25,212 bases of DNA from an uncultured Actinomycetes bacterium (lineage in GTDB: Bacteria > Actinomycetota > Actinomycetes > Mycobacteriales > Nakamurellaceae): the NCBI GenBank assembly GCA_937926105.1, contig CALANS010000200.1, positions 1 to 25,212 of the forward strand. Reading direction: 5' to 3'. The position numbers and the translations under genes are program-made. This document shows, piece after piece, positions 7,007-15,805 of this stretch. Positions within the stretch are counted from its first letter, which is position 1. Each line of letters opens with the position of its first letter. The notes under the pieces were generated by a model. It was given only the letters and a program-made list of their open reading frames with translations. It had not been told where the DNA came from and searched no databases.

Positions 7007-10000
7007 CCAATCCGAGCACCCCCGCACTGCCGGACGCCGCCGCACGCGACCGGATCACCGAGGACACCGCATCCACGCTGTTCGTCGAGGCCGGCGCCGG
7101 CTCCGGTAAGACGCGGTCCTTGGTGGACCGCGTCACCACCCTGGTGTTGCGCGACCAGGTCCCGCTGTCCCGGATCGCCGCCGTCACCTTCACCGAGAAG
7201 GCCGGAGCCGAACTGCGCGACCGGCTGCGCTCGGCGTTCGAGCGGCGCTGGCGACAAGCCCGCCGCGAGGCCGGCGAGCACGCGCCGGCCACCGAGGCGG
7301 CAGCGCGGGCGCTGGACGACCTGGACTCGGCCGCCATCGGCACGCTGCACGCCTTCGCCCAGCGCATCCTGTCGCTGCACCCCATCGAGGCCGGCCTGCC
7401 GCCACAGGTGCAGGTGCTGGACGAGGTCGCCTCGTCGGTCGCGTTCGACGAGCGGTGGTCGGTGCTGCAACGCGAGCTGCTGGATGACCCCGAACTGTCC
7501 GAGCCGCTGCTGCTGGCGCTGACCGCCGGTGTCAAGACCGACGACCTGCGCTCGCTGGCCCGCGCGTTCGGCGCCAACTGGGATCTGATCACCGAGCGGG
7601 TGTTGCCCGGCGGACCGCCGGCCGTCACCCTGCCCGACCCGGCCGAGCTGATCGCCGGCGCCGAACGGCTGGCGGCCCGCGCCGACGAGTGCTCCGACCC
7701 GGCCGACCTCTTCCTGGACAAGCTCGCGGCGCTGCGCGACTGGGCGTCGCTGGCCCGCGCCGCCCGGGACCCGGCCGAACAACACGCGGCGCTGTTGGGT
7801 GCCGCCGAGTTGAAGTGGAGCTACGGACGCAAGGGAAATTGGCCCGACCTCGCCGACCTCAAGCTGGAATGCACGGACTGGCAGCACCAGGCGGCGGCAC
7901 TGGCCGGCGCCTTCGCGGAGGCCACCCTGCGACCGCTCGCGTACTGGATCGCCGAACGGGTACTACGCGATGCCGACGACCGGGCTGCGGAGGGCCGGCT
8001 GGAATTCCACGACCTGCTGGTGCTGGCACGCCGGTTGCTCACCGCTCCGGATGCCACCGGCGCCGCCGTGCGCGCCGCCTTGCAACGCCGGTTCCAGGTG
8101 TTGCTGCTGGACGAGTTCCAGGACACCGACCCCATCCAGATCGAGCTGGCCGTCCGGATCGCCGGCGGCGCCGACGCGACCGCTCCCGACTGGCGGGACG
8201 TGCGGGTGCCGCCGGGTTCGCTGTTCGTGGTGGGCGACCCCAAACAGTCCATCTACCGGTTCCGGCGCGCCAACATCGCCACCTACCTGCAAGCCCAGCA
8301 GCATCTCGGCGAACCGGTCGCGCTAACCAGCAACTTCCGCAGCGTCGCCGCGGTGCTCGGTTGGGTCAACGACGTGTTCGGCCGGCTCATCCGGCCCGAG
8401 CCGGACGCGCAGCCGGCCTATCAGGCGCTGGCGCCGCAACGACCGTCCGGCGGTACGGGTCCGGCGGTGACCCTGCTGGGCGTCGACGAGCACCCCGACA
8501 AGCCGGACGCCACCGAGCTGCGCCACCGGGAGGCCGCCGACGTCGCCGCCGTCATCCTGCATGCGCTGGCGCAGCCGTGGACGGTGCAGGACCGCGACAC
8601 CCGGGAGTGGCGAGCGCTCACCGCCGCGGACATCGCGATCTTGGTGCCCTCCCGCACCTCGCTGCCGTTCCTGCAGGCGGCGCTGGACGACGCCGGCGTG
8701 GGCTACCGGGCCGAGTCCAGCTCGCTCGTCTACACCGAGCAGGAGGTGCGTGACCTGATGGCGGCAGCCCGGGTGCTGGCCGACCCGACCGACCTGCTGT
8801 CCTGCGTCACGGCGCTGCGCTCCCCGCTGTTCGGCTGCGGCGACGACGATCTGTGGGCGTGGCGCTGCGGCGGCGGCTCGTTTTCCATCCAGGCGCCGGT
8901 CCCGGACTCGCTGGCCGGCACGCCGGTCGGGCTGGCCATGGACTACCTGCAGCGCCTGCAGCGCCGAGCACGCTGGCTCACCCCCAGCGAGGTGCTGGGC
9001 GCGCTGGTGGAGGACCGGCGAATGCTGGAGGTCGCCACCGCGACGGTGGGTGTGGCCGCGGCCCGAGACTCCTGGCGGCGACTGCGGTTCGTCGTCGATC
9101 AGGCGCGTGCGTGGTCGGAGACCGAGCGCGGAGGCCTGCGCGGCTACCTGGCGTGGGCGGCGCGGCAGGCCGACGAGACCTCCCGGGTCGCGGAGGCCAT
9201 CCTGCCGGAGACCGACGTGGACGCGGTGCGCATCATGACCATCCACGGTGCCAAGGGGCTGGAGTTCCCGATGGTGGTGCTGTCCGGGATGAGCGCCCAG
9301 GCGCAGAACAGGCGCGGCGTGCAGGTGCTGTGGCCGGCCGGTGGCGGGTTCGCGATCCGGCTGACGAAATACCTGCAGACCAACGACTTCGCGGCCGTCC
9401 AGCCGGTGGACGAGCAGATGGATGCGCTGGAGCGGCGCCGGTTGCTGTATGTCGCGGCCACCCGCGCGCGAGATCACCTGGTGGTGTCGCTGCACCGCAA
9501 GCCGGTTGGCAAGGGGGCGACCACCCGCACCAATGCGCAGTTGCTCGCCGAGGCCGGCGCATCCGACGCACCCGGAGGCATCGCCTGGGCCGGTGACGAC
9601 GCGGCGCCCGGGGTGGGCGCGCGAGTACCGGCGGTGACGGCGCCACCGGACTGGGACGCCTGGCTGGCGGGTGTCACCGCGAGCCGGCACGCCAGCCAGC
9701 GACATGCCGCTCAGAGTGCCTCCGGGCTGGAGGGCACCGATCCGGTGGTGGTGTACGGGCCGGCCGACGGCGCCTTCGTTCGTACCCCGGCCGGTACGGC
9801 CGAATCCGGCGACGGTGGTGATGCGGCCCGATTCGCGCTACCCGACGAGGTCACCGCTGGTGCCGCCAAGGGAGTCCGCGATCTAGAGCTGCCGCCCTGG
9901 ACCAAGGGTCGCTACGGCACGGCGATCGGCCGGGCGGTGCACGCGGTCCTGCAGACCGCAGACCTGGCGGCCGGAGCGCCGGCGGACAACACCCCGGCTG

Positions 10001-10419
10001 CGGCGGCGCTGACCGGGTCGGTCGCGGCGCAATGCCTGGCCGAGGGCGTGGTCGAATTCGCTGGCACCGTCACCGATCTCGCACGGTCGGCGCTCGCGTC
10101 ACCGGTGGTAGCTCACGCCGCCGCGCGGCCGCACTGGCGCGAGACCTGGGTGGCGACAACCCTGGCCGACGGCACGGTGCTGGAGGGTATCGTCGACCTG
10201 CTCTACCGCGACGACGACGGCACGCTGGTGATCGTCGACTACAAGACCGACGCGGTGCCCGCCGCCGCGCTTCCCAGTCGGGCCGCCTACTACCGGCCGC
10301 AGATCCAGGCCTACGCCCGCGCGCTGCGCGCCGCGACCGGACAATCCGTCACCGGCACGTTGCTGTTTCTGCACCCGGCCGGCGCGGCCGCCGCCGTCCC
10401 GGTCGACGGCTCCCACTGA
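7003..10419 (+). CDS. AddA-like UvrD helicase-nuclease subunit
   Basis: A 1138-residue superfamily 1A helicase fused to a RecB-type nuclease. Helicase motifs in order: Walker A AGAGSGKT (Lys36), motif Ia VTFTEKAGAELRDRL, Walker B LLLDEFQDTDP (about 366-376), motif III VVGDPKQSIYRFR (about 408), motif IV SNFRS, motif V IMTIHGAKGLEFP (about 744) and motif VI LLYVAATRARDHL (about 813). The nuclease has His980 (GRAVHAVL), Asp1065 (GIVD), Asp1079 and Lys1081 (VDYKTD), then YYRPQIQAYARAL. All catalytic residues are present, so both motor and nuclease should be active. The start ATG overlaps the upstream stop (ATGA), indicating translational coupling with the AddB-like subunit. Expected role: ATP-driven resection of DNA double-strand ends to load RecA. 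It resembles AddA more than AdnB because its partner lacks a motor, but orthology cannot be settled by eye. Confidence 0.9.
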   Translation: MTNPSTPALPDAAARDRITEDTASTLFVEAGAGSGKTRSLVDRVTTLVLRDQVPLSRIAAVTFTEKAGAELRDRLRSAFERRWRQARREAGEHAPATEAAARALDDLDSAAIGTLHAFAQRILSLHPIEAGLPPQVQVLDEVASSVAFDERWSVLQRELLDDPELSEPLLLALTAGVKTDDLRSLARAFGANWDLITERVLPGGPPAVTLPDPAELIAGAERLAARADECSDPADLFLDKLAALRDWASLARAARDPAEQHAALLGAAELKWSYGRKGNWPDLADLKLECTDWQHQAAALAGAFAEATLRPLAYWIAERVLRDADDRAAEGRLEFHDLLVLARRLLTAPDATGAAVRAALQRRFQVLLLDEFQDTDPIQIELAVRIAGGADATAPDWRDVRVPPGSLFVVGDPKQSIYRFRRANIATYLQAQQHLGEPVALTSNFRSVAAVLGWVNDVFGRLIRPEPDAQPAYQALAPQRPSGGTGPAVTLLGVDEHPDKPDATELRHREAADVAAVILHALAQPWTVQDRDTREWRALTAADIAILVPSRTSLPFLQAALDDAGVGYRAESSSLVYTEQEVRDLMAAARVLADPTDLLSCVTALRSPLFGCGDDDLWAWRCGGGSFSIQAPVPDSLAGTPVGLAMDYLQRLQRRARWLTPSEVLGALVEDRRMLEVATATVGVAAARDSWRRLRFVVDQARAWSETERGGLRGYLAWAARQADETSRVAEAILPETDVDAVRIMTIHGAKGLEFPMVVLSGMSAQAQNRRGVQVLWPAGGGFAIRLTKYLQTNDFAAVQPVDEQMDALERRRLLYVAATRARDHLVVSLHRKPVGKGATTRTNAQLLAEAGASDAPGGIAWAGDDAAPGVGARVPAVTAPPDWDAWLAGVTASRHASQRHAAQSASGLEGTDPVVVYGPADGAFVRTPAGTAESGDGGDAARFALPDEVTAGAAKGVRDLELPPWTKGRYGTAIGRAVHAVLQTADLAAGAPADNTPAAAALTGSVAAQCLAEGVVEFAGTVTDLARSALASPVVAHAAARPHWRETWVATTLADGTVLEGIVDLLYRDDDGTLVIVDYKTDAVPAAALPSRAAYYRPQIQAYARALRAATGQSVTGTLLFLHPAGAAAAVPVDGSH

Positions 10420-10426
10420 CGGCGGT

Positions 10427-10474
10427 CCGCTAATGGCTATCTACTGACGCTGACCCGCTAACGGCGATCCACTG
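10427..10474. repeat. Imperfect 20-bp tandem repeat after the addA-like gene
   Basis: CCGCTAATGGCTATCTACTG (10427-10446) recurs as CCGCTAACGGCGATCCACTG (10455-10474), with 17 of 20 bases equal. It starts 8 bp after the addA-like stop. It may be a degenerate transcript-end element. The remaining 10475-10688 holds no gene; its minus-strand open frames are unsupported. Confidence 0.4.
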
Positions 10475-10688
10475 CAAGCCGTCCGCGCCAGCGCCATCCG
10501 ACCGCCGGCCCGGGCGGTCGAGTGCAGACTTCGCGCCCGAGGCCGGCAGCCGAGCGCACCCCGGCGAGCCGATGCCGAGCGACCACGCAGAGCCCAGCGG
10601 CTCGATCCACCACGCAATCCCGGTATGCCGTATCCAGGGCCGCCGTGCGGGCGTCCTTGTTTTCTATCAAACCCGACTGCATTGTCTC

Positions 10689-10718
10689 TTGACATCCCCA
10701 ACTGAAGCCCCATAGGTT
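10689..10718 (+). promoter_or_regulatory. Sigma-70-type promoter of the sugar-uptake operon
   Basis: A consensus -35 TTGACA (10689-10694) is followed after 18 bp by TAGGTT (10713-10718), a TAnnnT-type -10. Transcription would start near 10725, about 40 bp before the preferred start codon of the ROK gene. The surrounding 60 bp are clearly more A/T-rich than the genes. The frame of the ROK gene is open back to a TTG at 10717, but that codon lies inside the -10. Confidence 0.65.
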
Positions 10719-10727
10719 GCATCCCAT

Positions 10728-10739
10728 AGTTACGAAACT
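10728..10739. promoter_or_regulatory. Candidate operator for the ROK regulator
   Basis: AGTT-acga-AACT is an inverted repeat with 4-bp perfect arms and a near-symmetric A/T-CG-A/T centre. It sits immediately after the predicted transcription start of the ROK gene. A repressor bound here would block the operon. It is a short motif, so it is only a candidate for autoregulation. Confidence 0.3.
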
Positions 10740-10767
10740 GGACATCGTTGTATCTGCGCTGGCGCAG

Positions 10768-11988
10768 ATGAGTGAAGTGCGGCGAGGACTCGTGGCGACT
10801 GTGGAACTACCCCCGGCAACCGGGCCCCTCGGCGGGCGCGATCGGAACGCCGCCGCCTGCGCCGTGGCCCTGCGAGACCACGGCCCAGCCACGGTCGCCG
10901 ACCTGGCCGGGCGCACGGGGTTGTCGCGGCCGACGGTGGAGGCCGGGCTGGAGGCGATGGTGCGCCGCGGGTTGGTCTCCGCGCTGTCCGAGTTGACCTC
11001 CGGCGGCCGCGGCATGGGCCGCCCGGCGCGGGTCTACGACTTCCGGCCGGGCGCGAGGCATGTCGCGGCGGTGGACGTCGGCGCGCACCGGGTCCGAGTG
11101 GTGGTCTGTGACCTCGGTGGCAGCATCAGCGCGTGGTGCGACGAACCGACCGGCGACACCGCTGTCGGGCCGGAGCGGATGGCTGCGGTGACGCGAGTCA
11201 TCAATCGCTGCCTGGGCCATGCCCGGGTGCCGGTCTCGGACCTGGCCGGCATGGGCATTGCGGTGACCGGCATGGTCGGCCCCAACGGCCGGCTGATCGT
11301 GTCGCGGAACCTGCCGGACTGGGAGGGCGTCGACGTGGTCGGCCGCCTGCAACGGGAGTACGGCTGCCCGGTCGGCATGGAGAACGACATCCGGATGGCA
11401 GCACTGGCCGAGCACCGGCTCGGCGCCGCGCGCCTGGCCGACGACGTCGTCTACTTGTTCGCCGGGCACCGGGTGTCGATGGGGCTGATCCTTGGCGGCA
11501 GGCTGCGCCGCGGCCATCACAGCGCGGCGGGTGAGATGGGTGGGATCGCCTTCTCCACCGCGGTGGACAGCGAGCGCGACCAGCTCAAGTGGAGCACCGC
11601 CGGCTCCGGCGAGGAGGTCTTCCATCTGGCCGCCCAGGGCGATCCGGCCGCGCGGGACGAGGTCGCGCGGTTCGCCGCCGGCCTGGCCCGGGGCGTCGCC
11701 ATCGTCGCCATGGCCATCGATCCCGACCTGATCGTGGTGGGCGGCGGCCTGTCCCGGGCCGGCGGGGTGCTGCTCGATCCGTTGCGCGAGGCCGTCAATC
11801 GGGAGATTCCCGTTCCGGCGATTCCCTCGATCGTGGCGTCCGAGTTCGGTGCCGAGTCGGTGGCGCTGGGCACCCTGGTGCATGCCTTCGGCGTCGCGTC
11901 GGTGCGGCTGTACGGCACGGCGGGCGTCCCGGAGCCCGCGATCGACGTCCCCGGCCTGCGCTCCCTGACCCGGGGGACGGCGGCATGA
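10768..11988 (+). CDS. ROK-family transcriptional regulator
   Basis: A 406-residue NagC/XylR-type regulator. A winged helix-turn-helix (about residues 27-75: ATVADLAGRTGLSRPTVEAG, then LEAMVRRGLV) is followed by a ROK sugar-kinase-like domain (VAAVDVGAHRVRVVVCDLGG, then GMGIAVTGMVGPNGRL, ENDIRMAALAEHRLGA and VVGGGLSRAGG). The kinase DxGxT phosphate motif is altered to DVGAHR and the usual zinc motif CxCGxxGC is absent, so it is a sensor rather than an enzyme. It probably represses the downstream uptake genes until a sugar or sugar phosphate binds. The ATG at 10768 is preferred because the promoter at 10689-10718 excludes earlier starts; GTG at 10792, preceded by GAGGA, is a serious alternative. 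It overlaps the oxidoreductase gene by ATGA. Confidence 0.88.
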   Translation: MSEVRRGLVATVELPPATGPLGGRDRNAAACAVALRDHGPATVADLAGRTGLSRPTVEAGLEAMVRRGLVSALSELTSGGRGMGRPARVYDFRPGARHVAAVDVGAHRVRVVVCDLGGSISAWCDEPTGDTAVGPERMAAVTRVINRCLGHARVPVSDLAGMGIAVTGMVGPNGRLIVSRNLPDWEGVDVVGRLQREYGCPVGMENDIRMAALAEHRLGAARLADDVVYLFAGHRVSMGLILGGRLRRGHHSAAGEMGGIAFSTAVDSERDQLKWSTAGSGEEVFHLAAQGDPAARDEVARFAAGLARGVAIVAMAIDPDLIVVGGGLSRAGGVLLDPLREAVNREIPVPAIPSIVASEFGAESVALGTLVHAFGVASVRLYGTAGVPEPAIDVPGLRSLTRGTAA

Positions 11989-13370
11989 CCGAGCACATCG
12001 ACGCGACCGGTCCTTCGGAGACGAGGACGCCCTCCGACCCGGCAGCACGCACTGCGGCGGCAGCCTCCGGCGGCGCCGGGCAGGCCGGACCGCCGGCACC
12101 CGCCGCACCCTTGTTGCGGCTGGCCGTCATCGGGGTCGGCGCGCGCGCGTCACTGGTGCGGCACGCCGTGCAATCCGGTCGCGGGCAGGTGGTCGCCGTT
12201 GCCGACCCGGACCCGGCCGGCCTCGCCCGGGCCCGGGTGATGTTCGGGCCGGGCATCGCCGAGTACCCCGACCATCGCGCCCTGATCACCGGTCGCGACG
12301 ACGTGCAGGCGGCATTCGTCACCTCCCCGGACGACACGCACGGCGTCGTCGCGGTCGACCTGCTGCGGGCCGGCATCCCGGTGTACCTGGAAAAGCCGAT
12401 CGCCATCACCCTGGCCGATGCGGACGCGATCCTGGATGCCGCCGCCAGCACCGGGACACCGCTGTACGTCGGCCACAACATGCGGCACATGTCGGTGGTG
12501 CGCACCATGCGCGCAATCATCGAGCGCGGTGAGATCGGCGAGGTGAAGGCCGTCTGGTGCCGGCATTTCGTGGGCAACGGCGGCGACTACTATTTCAAGG
12601 ACTGGCACGCCGACCGGTCCCGATCCACCGGGCTGCTGCTGCAAAAGGGCGCACACGACATCGACGTGATCCACTGGCTGGCGGGCGGCTACACCAGAAT
12701 AGTCACCGGAATGGGGACACTGGCCGTCTACGGGCAGATCTCGGACCGACGCGGCCACTCCGGACAGCTGATGCCGGAATGGTTCTCGCTGGATCACTGG
12801 CCGCCGCTGCAGCAGACCGGCCTGAACCCGGTGGTCGATGTCGAGGACCTCTCGATGATGCTGATGAGCTTGGACAATGGCGTGCTGGCCTCCTACCAGC
12901 AGTGTCATTTCACGCCCGACTACTGGCGCAACTACACCGTCATCGGCACCGCGGGGCGGCTGGAGAACTTTGGCGATTCCGCCGGCGGCGTGGTGCGGGT
13001 ATGGAACCGCCGCGTCGTCTACCGGCCGGAGGGCGACGCGGAATACCCCATCGCGGGCGACGCGGCTGGCCACGACGACGCCGACGAGCGCACCGTCACC
13101 GAGTTCCTGGACTTCGTCACCCATGGTGGCCCGACGGTGACGTCCCCGATTGCCTCCCGGCAGGCCGTCGCCGCCGGAATCGCGGCGACCGAATCGCTTC
13201 GCTCGGGCTCGGTGCCCATCGCGGTCACGCCGGTAGATCCGGCGATCGCCATTGGACTGGAAGCGAACTCACATCCATCAGGAAGTACGACGCCCGGGTC
13301 GGCCGCTGACATCGGCCGACCCGGGCCACATCACCCTCGATCCGCGTTGAAAGGAGAAGACGATGCGTAA
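11985..13370 (+). CDS. Gfo/Idh/MocA-family oxidoreductase
   Basis: A 461-residue NAD(P)-dependent dehydrogenase, probably acting on a sugar, inositol or sugar derivative imported by the adjacent transporter. The Rossmann motif LAVIGVGARASLVRHA starts near residue 46; EKPIAI carries the conserved Lys-Pro; GAHDIDVIHWLAGG carries the family's His/Asp. The protein is longer than the usual 330-400 residues because of an Ala/Pro-rich N-terminal extension (~40 residues) and a low-complexity C-terminal extension that runs over the ribosome binding site and the first 8 bp of the solute-binding protein gene. The start ATG overlaps the ROK stop, so it is translationally coupled. Substrate cannot be told from sequence; sugar type is inferred from context. 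Confidence 0.88.
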   Translation: MTEHIDATGPSETRTPSDPAARTAAAASGGAGQAGPPAPAAPLLRLAVIGVGARASLVRHAVQSGRGQVVAVADPDPAGLARARVMFGPGIAEYPDHRALITGRDDVQAAFVTSPDDTHGVVAVDLLRAGIPVYLEKPIAITLADADAILDAAASTGTPLYVGHNMRHMSVVRTMRAIIERGEIGEVKAVWCRHFVGNGGDYYFKDWHADRSRSTGLLLQKGAHDIDVIHWLAGGYTRIVTGMGTLAVYGQISDRRGHSGQLMPEWFSLDHWPPLQQTGLNPVVDVEDLSMMLMSLDNGVLASYQQCHFTPDYWRNYTVIGTAGRLENFGDSAGGVVRVWNRRVVYRPEGDAEYPIAGDAAGHDDADERTVTEFLDFVTHGGPTVTSPIASRQAVAAGIAATESLRSGSVPIAVTPVDPAIAIGLEANSHPSGSTTPGSAADIGRPGPHHPRSALKGEDDA

Positions 13371-14799
13371 GTTCATCCTAGCCGCCGGAGTGGCGCTGGC
13401 CGCTGCCGCCTTGGTGGCGGGGTGCTCGTCCACCGGGGCGGGTGCCGGCAGTCCGTCCGGAACCGCCCCGTCCGGAAGCAGCTCGTCCAGCGGGGCAAGC
13501 ATCCCCAGCCAGGGGTCCTCGGCCGATGGTGGATCGTCCACCACCGACACGGGGCCGGCCGGGTCGTCGGAGTCCGAGAGTCCCTCGAGCAATACGTCGT
13601 CGCAGGCGCCTCCCGCAGCCGACCCGAGCCTGAAGGCCACCCTCACCTACGCGGTGTGGGATCAGAACCAGGTCGCCGCCATCAAGGCGAACCTGAAGGG
13701 GTTCAACAAGGCCTACCCGAACGTCACCGTCAACGTCGACGTCACGCCCTGGGGCACCTACTGGACCAAGCTGCAGACGGAGGCCTCCAGCGGCACGCTG
13801 CCGGACCTGTTCTGGATGAACGGTCCCAACTTCCAGCTGTACGCCTCGAACGGGAAGATCGAGCCGATCACCTCACAGGTCTCCTCGGGGGCGATCGACC
13901 CCGCGAACTACCCGCAGGCGCTGGACGCGATGTACTCCCTGGACGGCGTGCAGTACGGGGTGCCAAAGGACTTCGACACCGTCGCCGTGTGGGTGAACAA
14001 GGCGCTGTTCGCCAAGGCGGGTGTGGCGCTGCCGAAACCCGACTGGACCTGGGAGGACTTCCAGCGCACCGGCAAGGAGCTCTCGCAGAAGCTCAAGGCG
14101 GACGGCGCGTATGGCGCAGCGGCCGGTATGGACGGCCAGACCACCTACTACGACACCATCTTCCAGGCAGGTGGCCAGGTGATCTCGCCGGACGGCAAGA
14201 CCTCCGGCTACGACTCCCCGGAAGCCAAGGCCGGCATTCAGTTCTGGACGGACCTGATGTCCTCCGGCGCCTCACCCACCATGGCACAGCTGACCGAGAC
14301 CGGCGCGGACCAGTGGTTCCTGTCCGGCAAACTCGCGATGTATCAGGGCGGGGACTGGTTCCGGGCAGCGCTGATCGGCAGCAAGATCGAGAAGGACGTC
14401 ACCGTGGTGCCGCTGCCCAAGGGCAAGGTGCAGGCCACGGTGATCCATGGCGTGGCGAACGTGGTGGCCGCCGGCAGCAAGAACAAGCAGGCGGCGCAGG
14501 CCCTGCAGGCGTACCTGGCCAGCCAGCCGGCGCAGCAGCAACAGGGTGACATGGGCGCGGTGATCCCGGCGTTCAACGGCACCCAGCAGGGGTTCGTGAA
14601 GTCGATGCCGTCGGCCGATCTGCAGGTGTTCCTCGACGAGCTCGCATACGCCAAGCCGCTGCCCATCTCCAAGAACACCGCGGCGTGGAATGCGTTGGAG
14701 GCCAAGCTCTTGCCCGATGCGTTCTCCGGTGCGAAGCCGGTCGCGGACGTGCTGGGGCAGTTGGCAGGCGAGATGAACCAGGCGCTGGCCAAGGAGTGA
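13363..14799 (+). CDS. ABC transporter solute-binding lipoprotein (family 1, sugar)
   Basis: A 478-residue extracellular binding protein. It has a lipoprotein signal peptide (MRKFILAAGVALAAAALVAGC; lipid-modified Cys21), then a Ser/Gly/Pro-rich spacer (about 22-83) that likely crosses the wall matrix, and then the SBP_bac_1 fold: LTYAVWDQNQVAAIKANLKG, FNKAYPNVTVNV, LPDLFWMNGPNFQLYA, YGVPKDFDTVAVWVNKALF, KLAMYQGGDWF. Such proteins capture mono- or oligosaccharides and deliver them to CUT1 permeases, which follow directly. AAAGGAGA sits 5 nt before the ATG. It overlaps the oxidoreductase end by 8 bp and is 4 bp from the first permease. Confidence 0.93.
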   Translation: MRKFILAAGVALAAAALVAGCSSTGAGAGSPSGTAPSGSSSSSGASIPSQGSSADGGSSTTDTGPAGSSESESPSSNTSSQAPPAADPSLKATLTYAVWDQNQVAAIKANLKGFNKAYPNVTVNVDVTPWGTYWTKLQTEASSGTLPDLFWMNGPNFQLYASNGKIEPITSQVSSGAIDPANYPQALDAMYSLDGVQYGVPKDFDTVAVWVNKALFAKAGVALPKPDWTWEDFQRTGKELSQKLKADGAYGAAAGMDGQTTYYDTIFQAGGQVISPDGKTSGYDSPEAKAGIQFWTDLMSSGASPTMAQLTETGADQWFLSGKLAMYQGGDWFRAALIGSKIEKDVTVVPLPKGKVQATVIHGVANVVAAGSKNKQAAQALQAYLASQPAQQQQGDMGAVIPAFNGTQQGFVKSMPSADLQVFLDELAYAKPLPISKNTAAWNALEAKLLPDAFSGAKPVADVLGQLAGEMNQALAKE

Positions 14800-14803
14800 C
14801 GAG

Positions 14804-15805
14804 ATGGCCATGGACGCGGCCCGGGCGGACACCGTCACCGCCCGGGCCGGCGGGACCCGCAGTGACATCCCCGGCCGGCCGGGTCGTCGGGGTGGCCGAG
14901 CCAGCAACAGCAGCCGTGGCCGGGTCGGTGCCCGGCGGCGCACCGACGGTCTGTGGCCGTGGCTGTTCACCGGGCCACTGCTGGTCGGCGTCGGGGTGTT
15001 CTACATCTGGCCGATCCTGCAGACGTTGTGGTTCTCGTTCACCAAGTGGGGCGCCTTCGGGGGCGCCAGCTTTACCGGGATCTCCAACTACGCCGCCATG
15101 TTCGCCGATCCGGAGTTCTACCGGTCGCTGCTGAACACCGCGATCTACACGCTGATCGTGCTGCTGGGCGTGCCGATTGCCGTCGTGCTCGCCTGGCTGC
15201 TGGAGACACCTGGGTTGCGCTTCACGCAGTTCTACCGGGTGCTGTTCTTCCTGCCGTACATCGCGATGCCGGCCGCGATCGCGCTGGTCTGGCGCATCAT
15301 CTTCAATGGCGATTTCGGCGTGCTGAACTGGGCGATGTCGCTGGTCGGCATCGACGGGCCGTACTGGATCGCCACCCCCGGTTTCGCGCTGCTGGCGGTC
15401 TCGATCGTCGGGCTGTGGTCCTCGCTCGGGTTCTCGATGATCATCCTGGGCGCGGGACTCAAGGCCATCCCGCGCGAGCTCTACGACGCCGCGCGCGTGG
15501 ATGGTGCCTCCCGGTGGCGCCAGTTCCGATCCGTGACGGTGCCGATGCTCTCGCCCAGCATCTTCTTCGTGCTCGTCGTCACCACGATCGGCAGCTTCCA
15601 GCTGTTCGACCTGCTGTATGCCCTGCTGGGCAGCAGCAACCCCGTGCTGCCGCAATCGATGTCGGTGGTCTTCTACTTCTACTCGTCCGGTTTCGTGCAG
15701 AACGACAAGGGCCTGGCGGCCGCAGTGGCAATGGTGATCTTCGTGCTGATCGGGCTGATCACCCTGGCGCAGTTCCGGATGCAGCGAAGGTGGGTGCACC
15801 AGTGA
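14804..15805 (+). CDS. ABC sugar permease 1 (MalF-like)
   Basis: A 333-residue inner-membrane protein. A basic, disordered N-terminus of ~47 residues (RPGRRGGRASNSSRGRVGAR) precedes six hydrophobic segments, starting LWPWLFTGPLLVGVGVFYIW. The EAA loop that docks the ATPase is ELYDAARVDGASRWRQFRSV (about residue 225 on). This fits the MalF/UgpA half of CUT1 importers. GGAG lies 7 nt before the ATG at 14804, inside the end of the binding-protein gene. The stop overlaps the next gene's GTG (GTGA), so the two permeases are coupled and should form a heterodimer. Confidence 0.92.
   Translation: MAMDAARADTVTARAGGTRSDIPGRPGRRGGRASNSSRGRVGARRRTDGLWPWLFTGPLLVGVGVFYIWPILQTLWFSFTKWGAFGGASFTGISNYAAMFADPEFYRSLLNTAIYTLIVLLGVPIAVVLAWLLETPGLRFTQFYRVLFFLPYIAMPAAIALVWRIIFNGDFGVLNWAMSLVGIDGPYWIATPGFALLAVSIVGLWSSLGFSMIILGAGLKAIPRELYDAARVDGASRWRQFRSVTVPMLSPSIFFVLVVTTIGSFQLFDLLYALLGSSNPVLPQSMSVVFYFYSSGFVQNDKGLAAAVAMVIFVLIGLITLAQFRMQRRWVHQ

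Noticed and set aside
5300..7045. 581-codon minus-strand frame inside the addB-like gene
   Set aside because: Antisense of a region encoding intact nuclease motifs; such long frames are expected at this GC content.
8323..9705. 460-codon minus-strand frame inside the addA-like gene
   Set aside because: Antisense of the helicase motifs; His/Gln/Arg-rich with no recognisable domain.
11589..11984. Upstream extension of the oxidoreductase frame
   Set aside because: It overlaps the conserved C-terminal ROK domain, and the translation is Arg/Gly-rich. The ATGA junction at 11985 is the better start.
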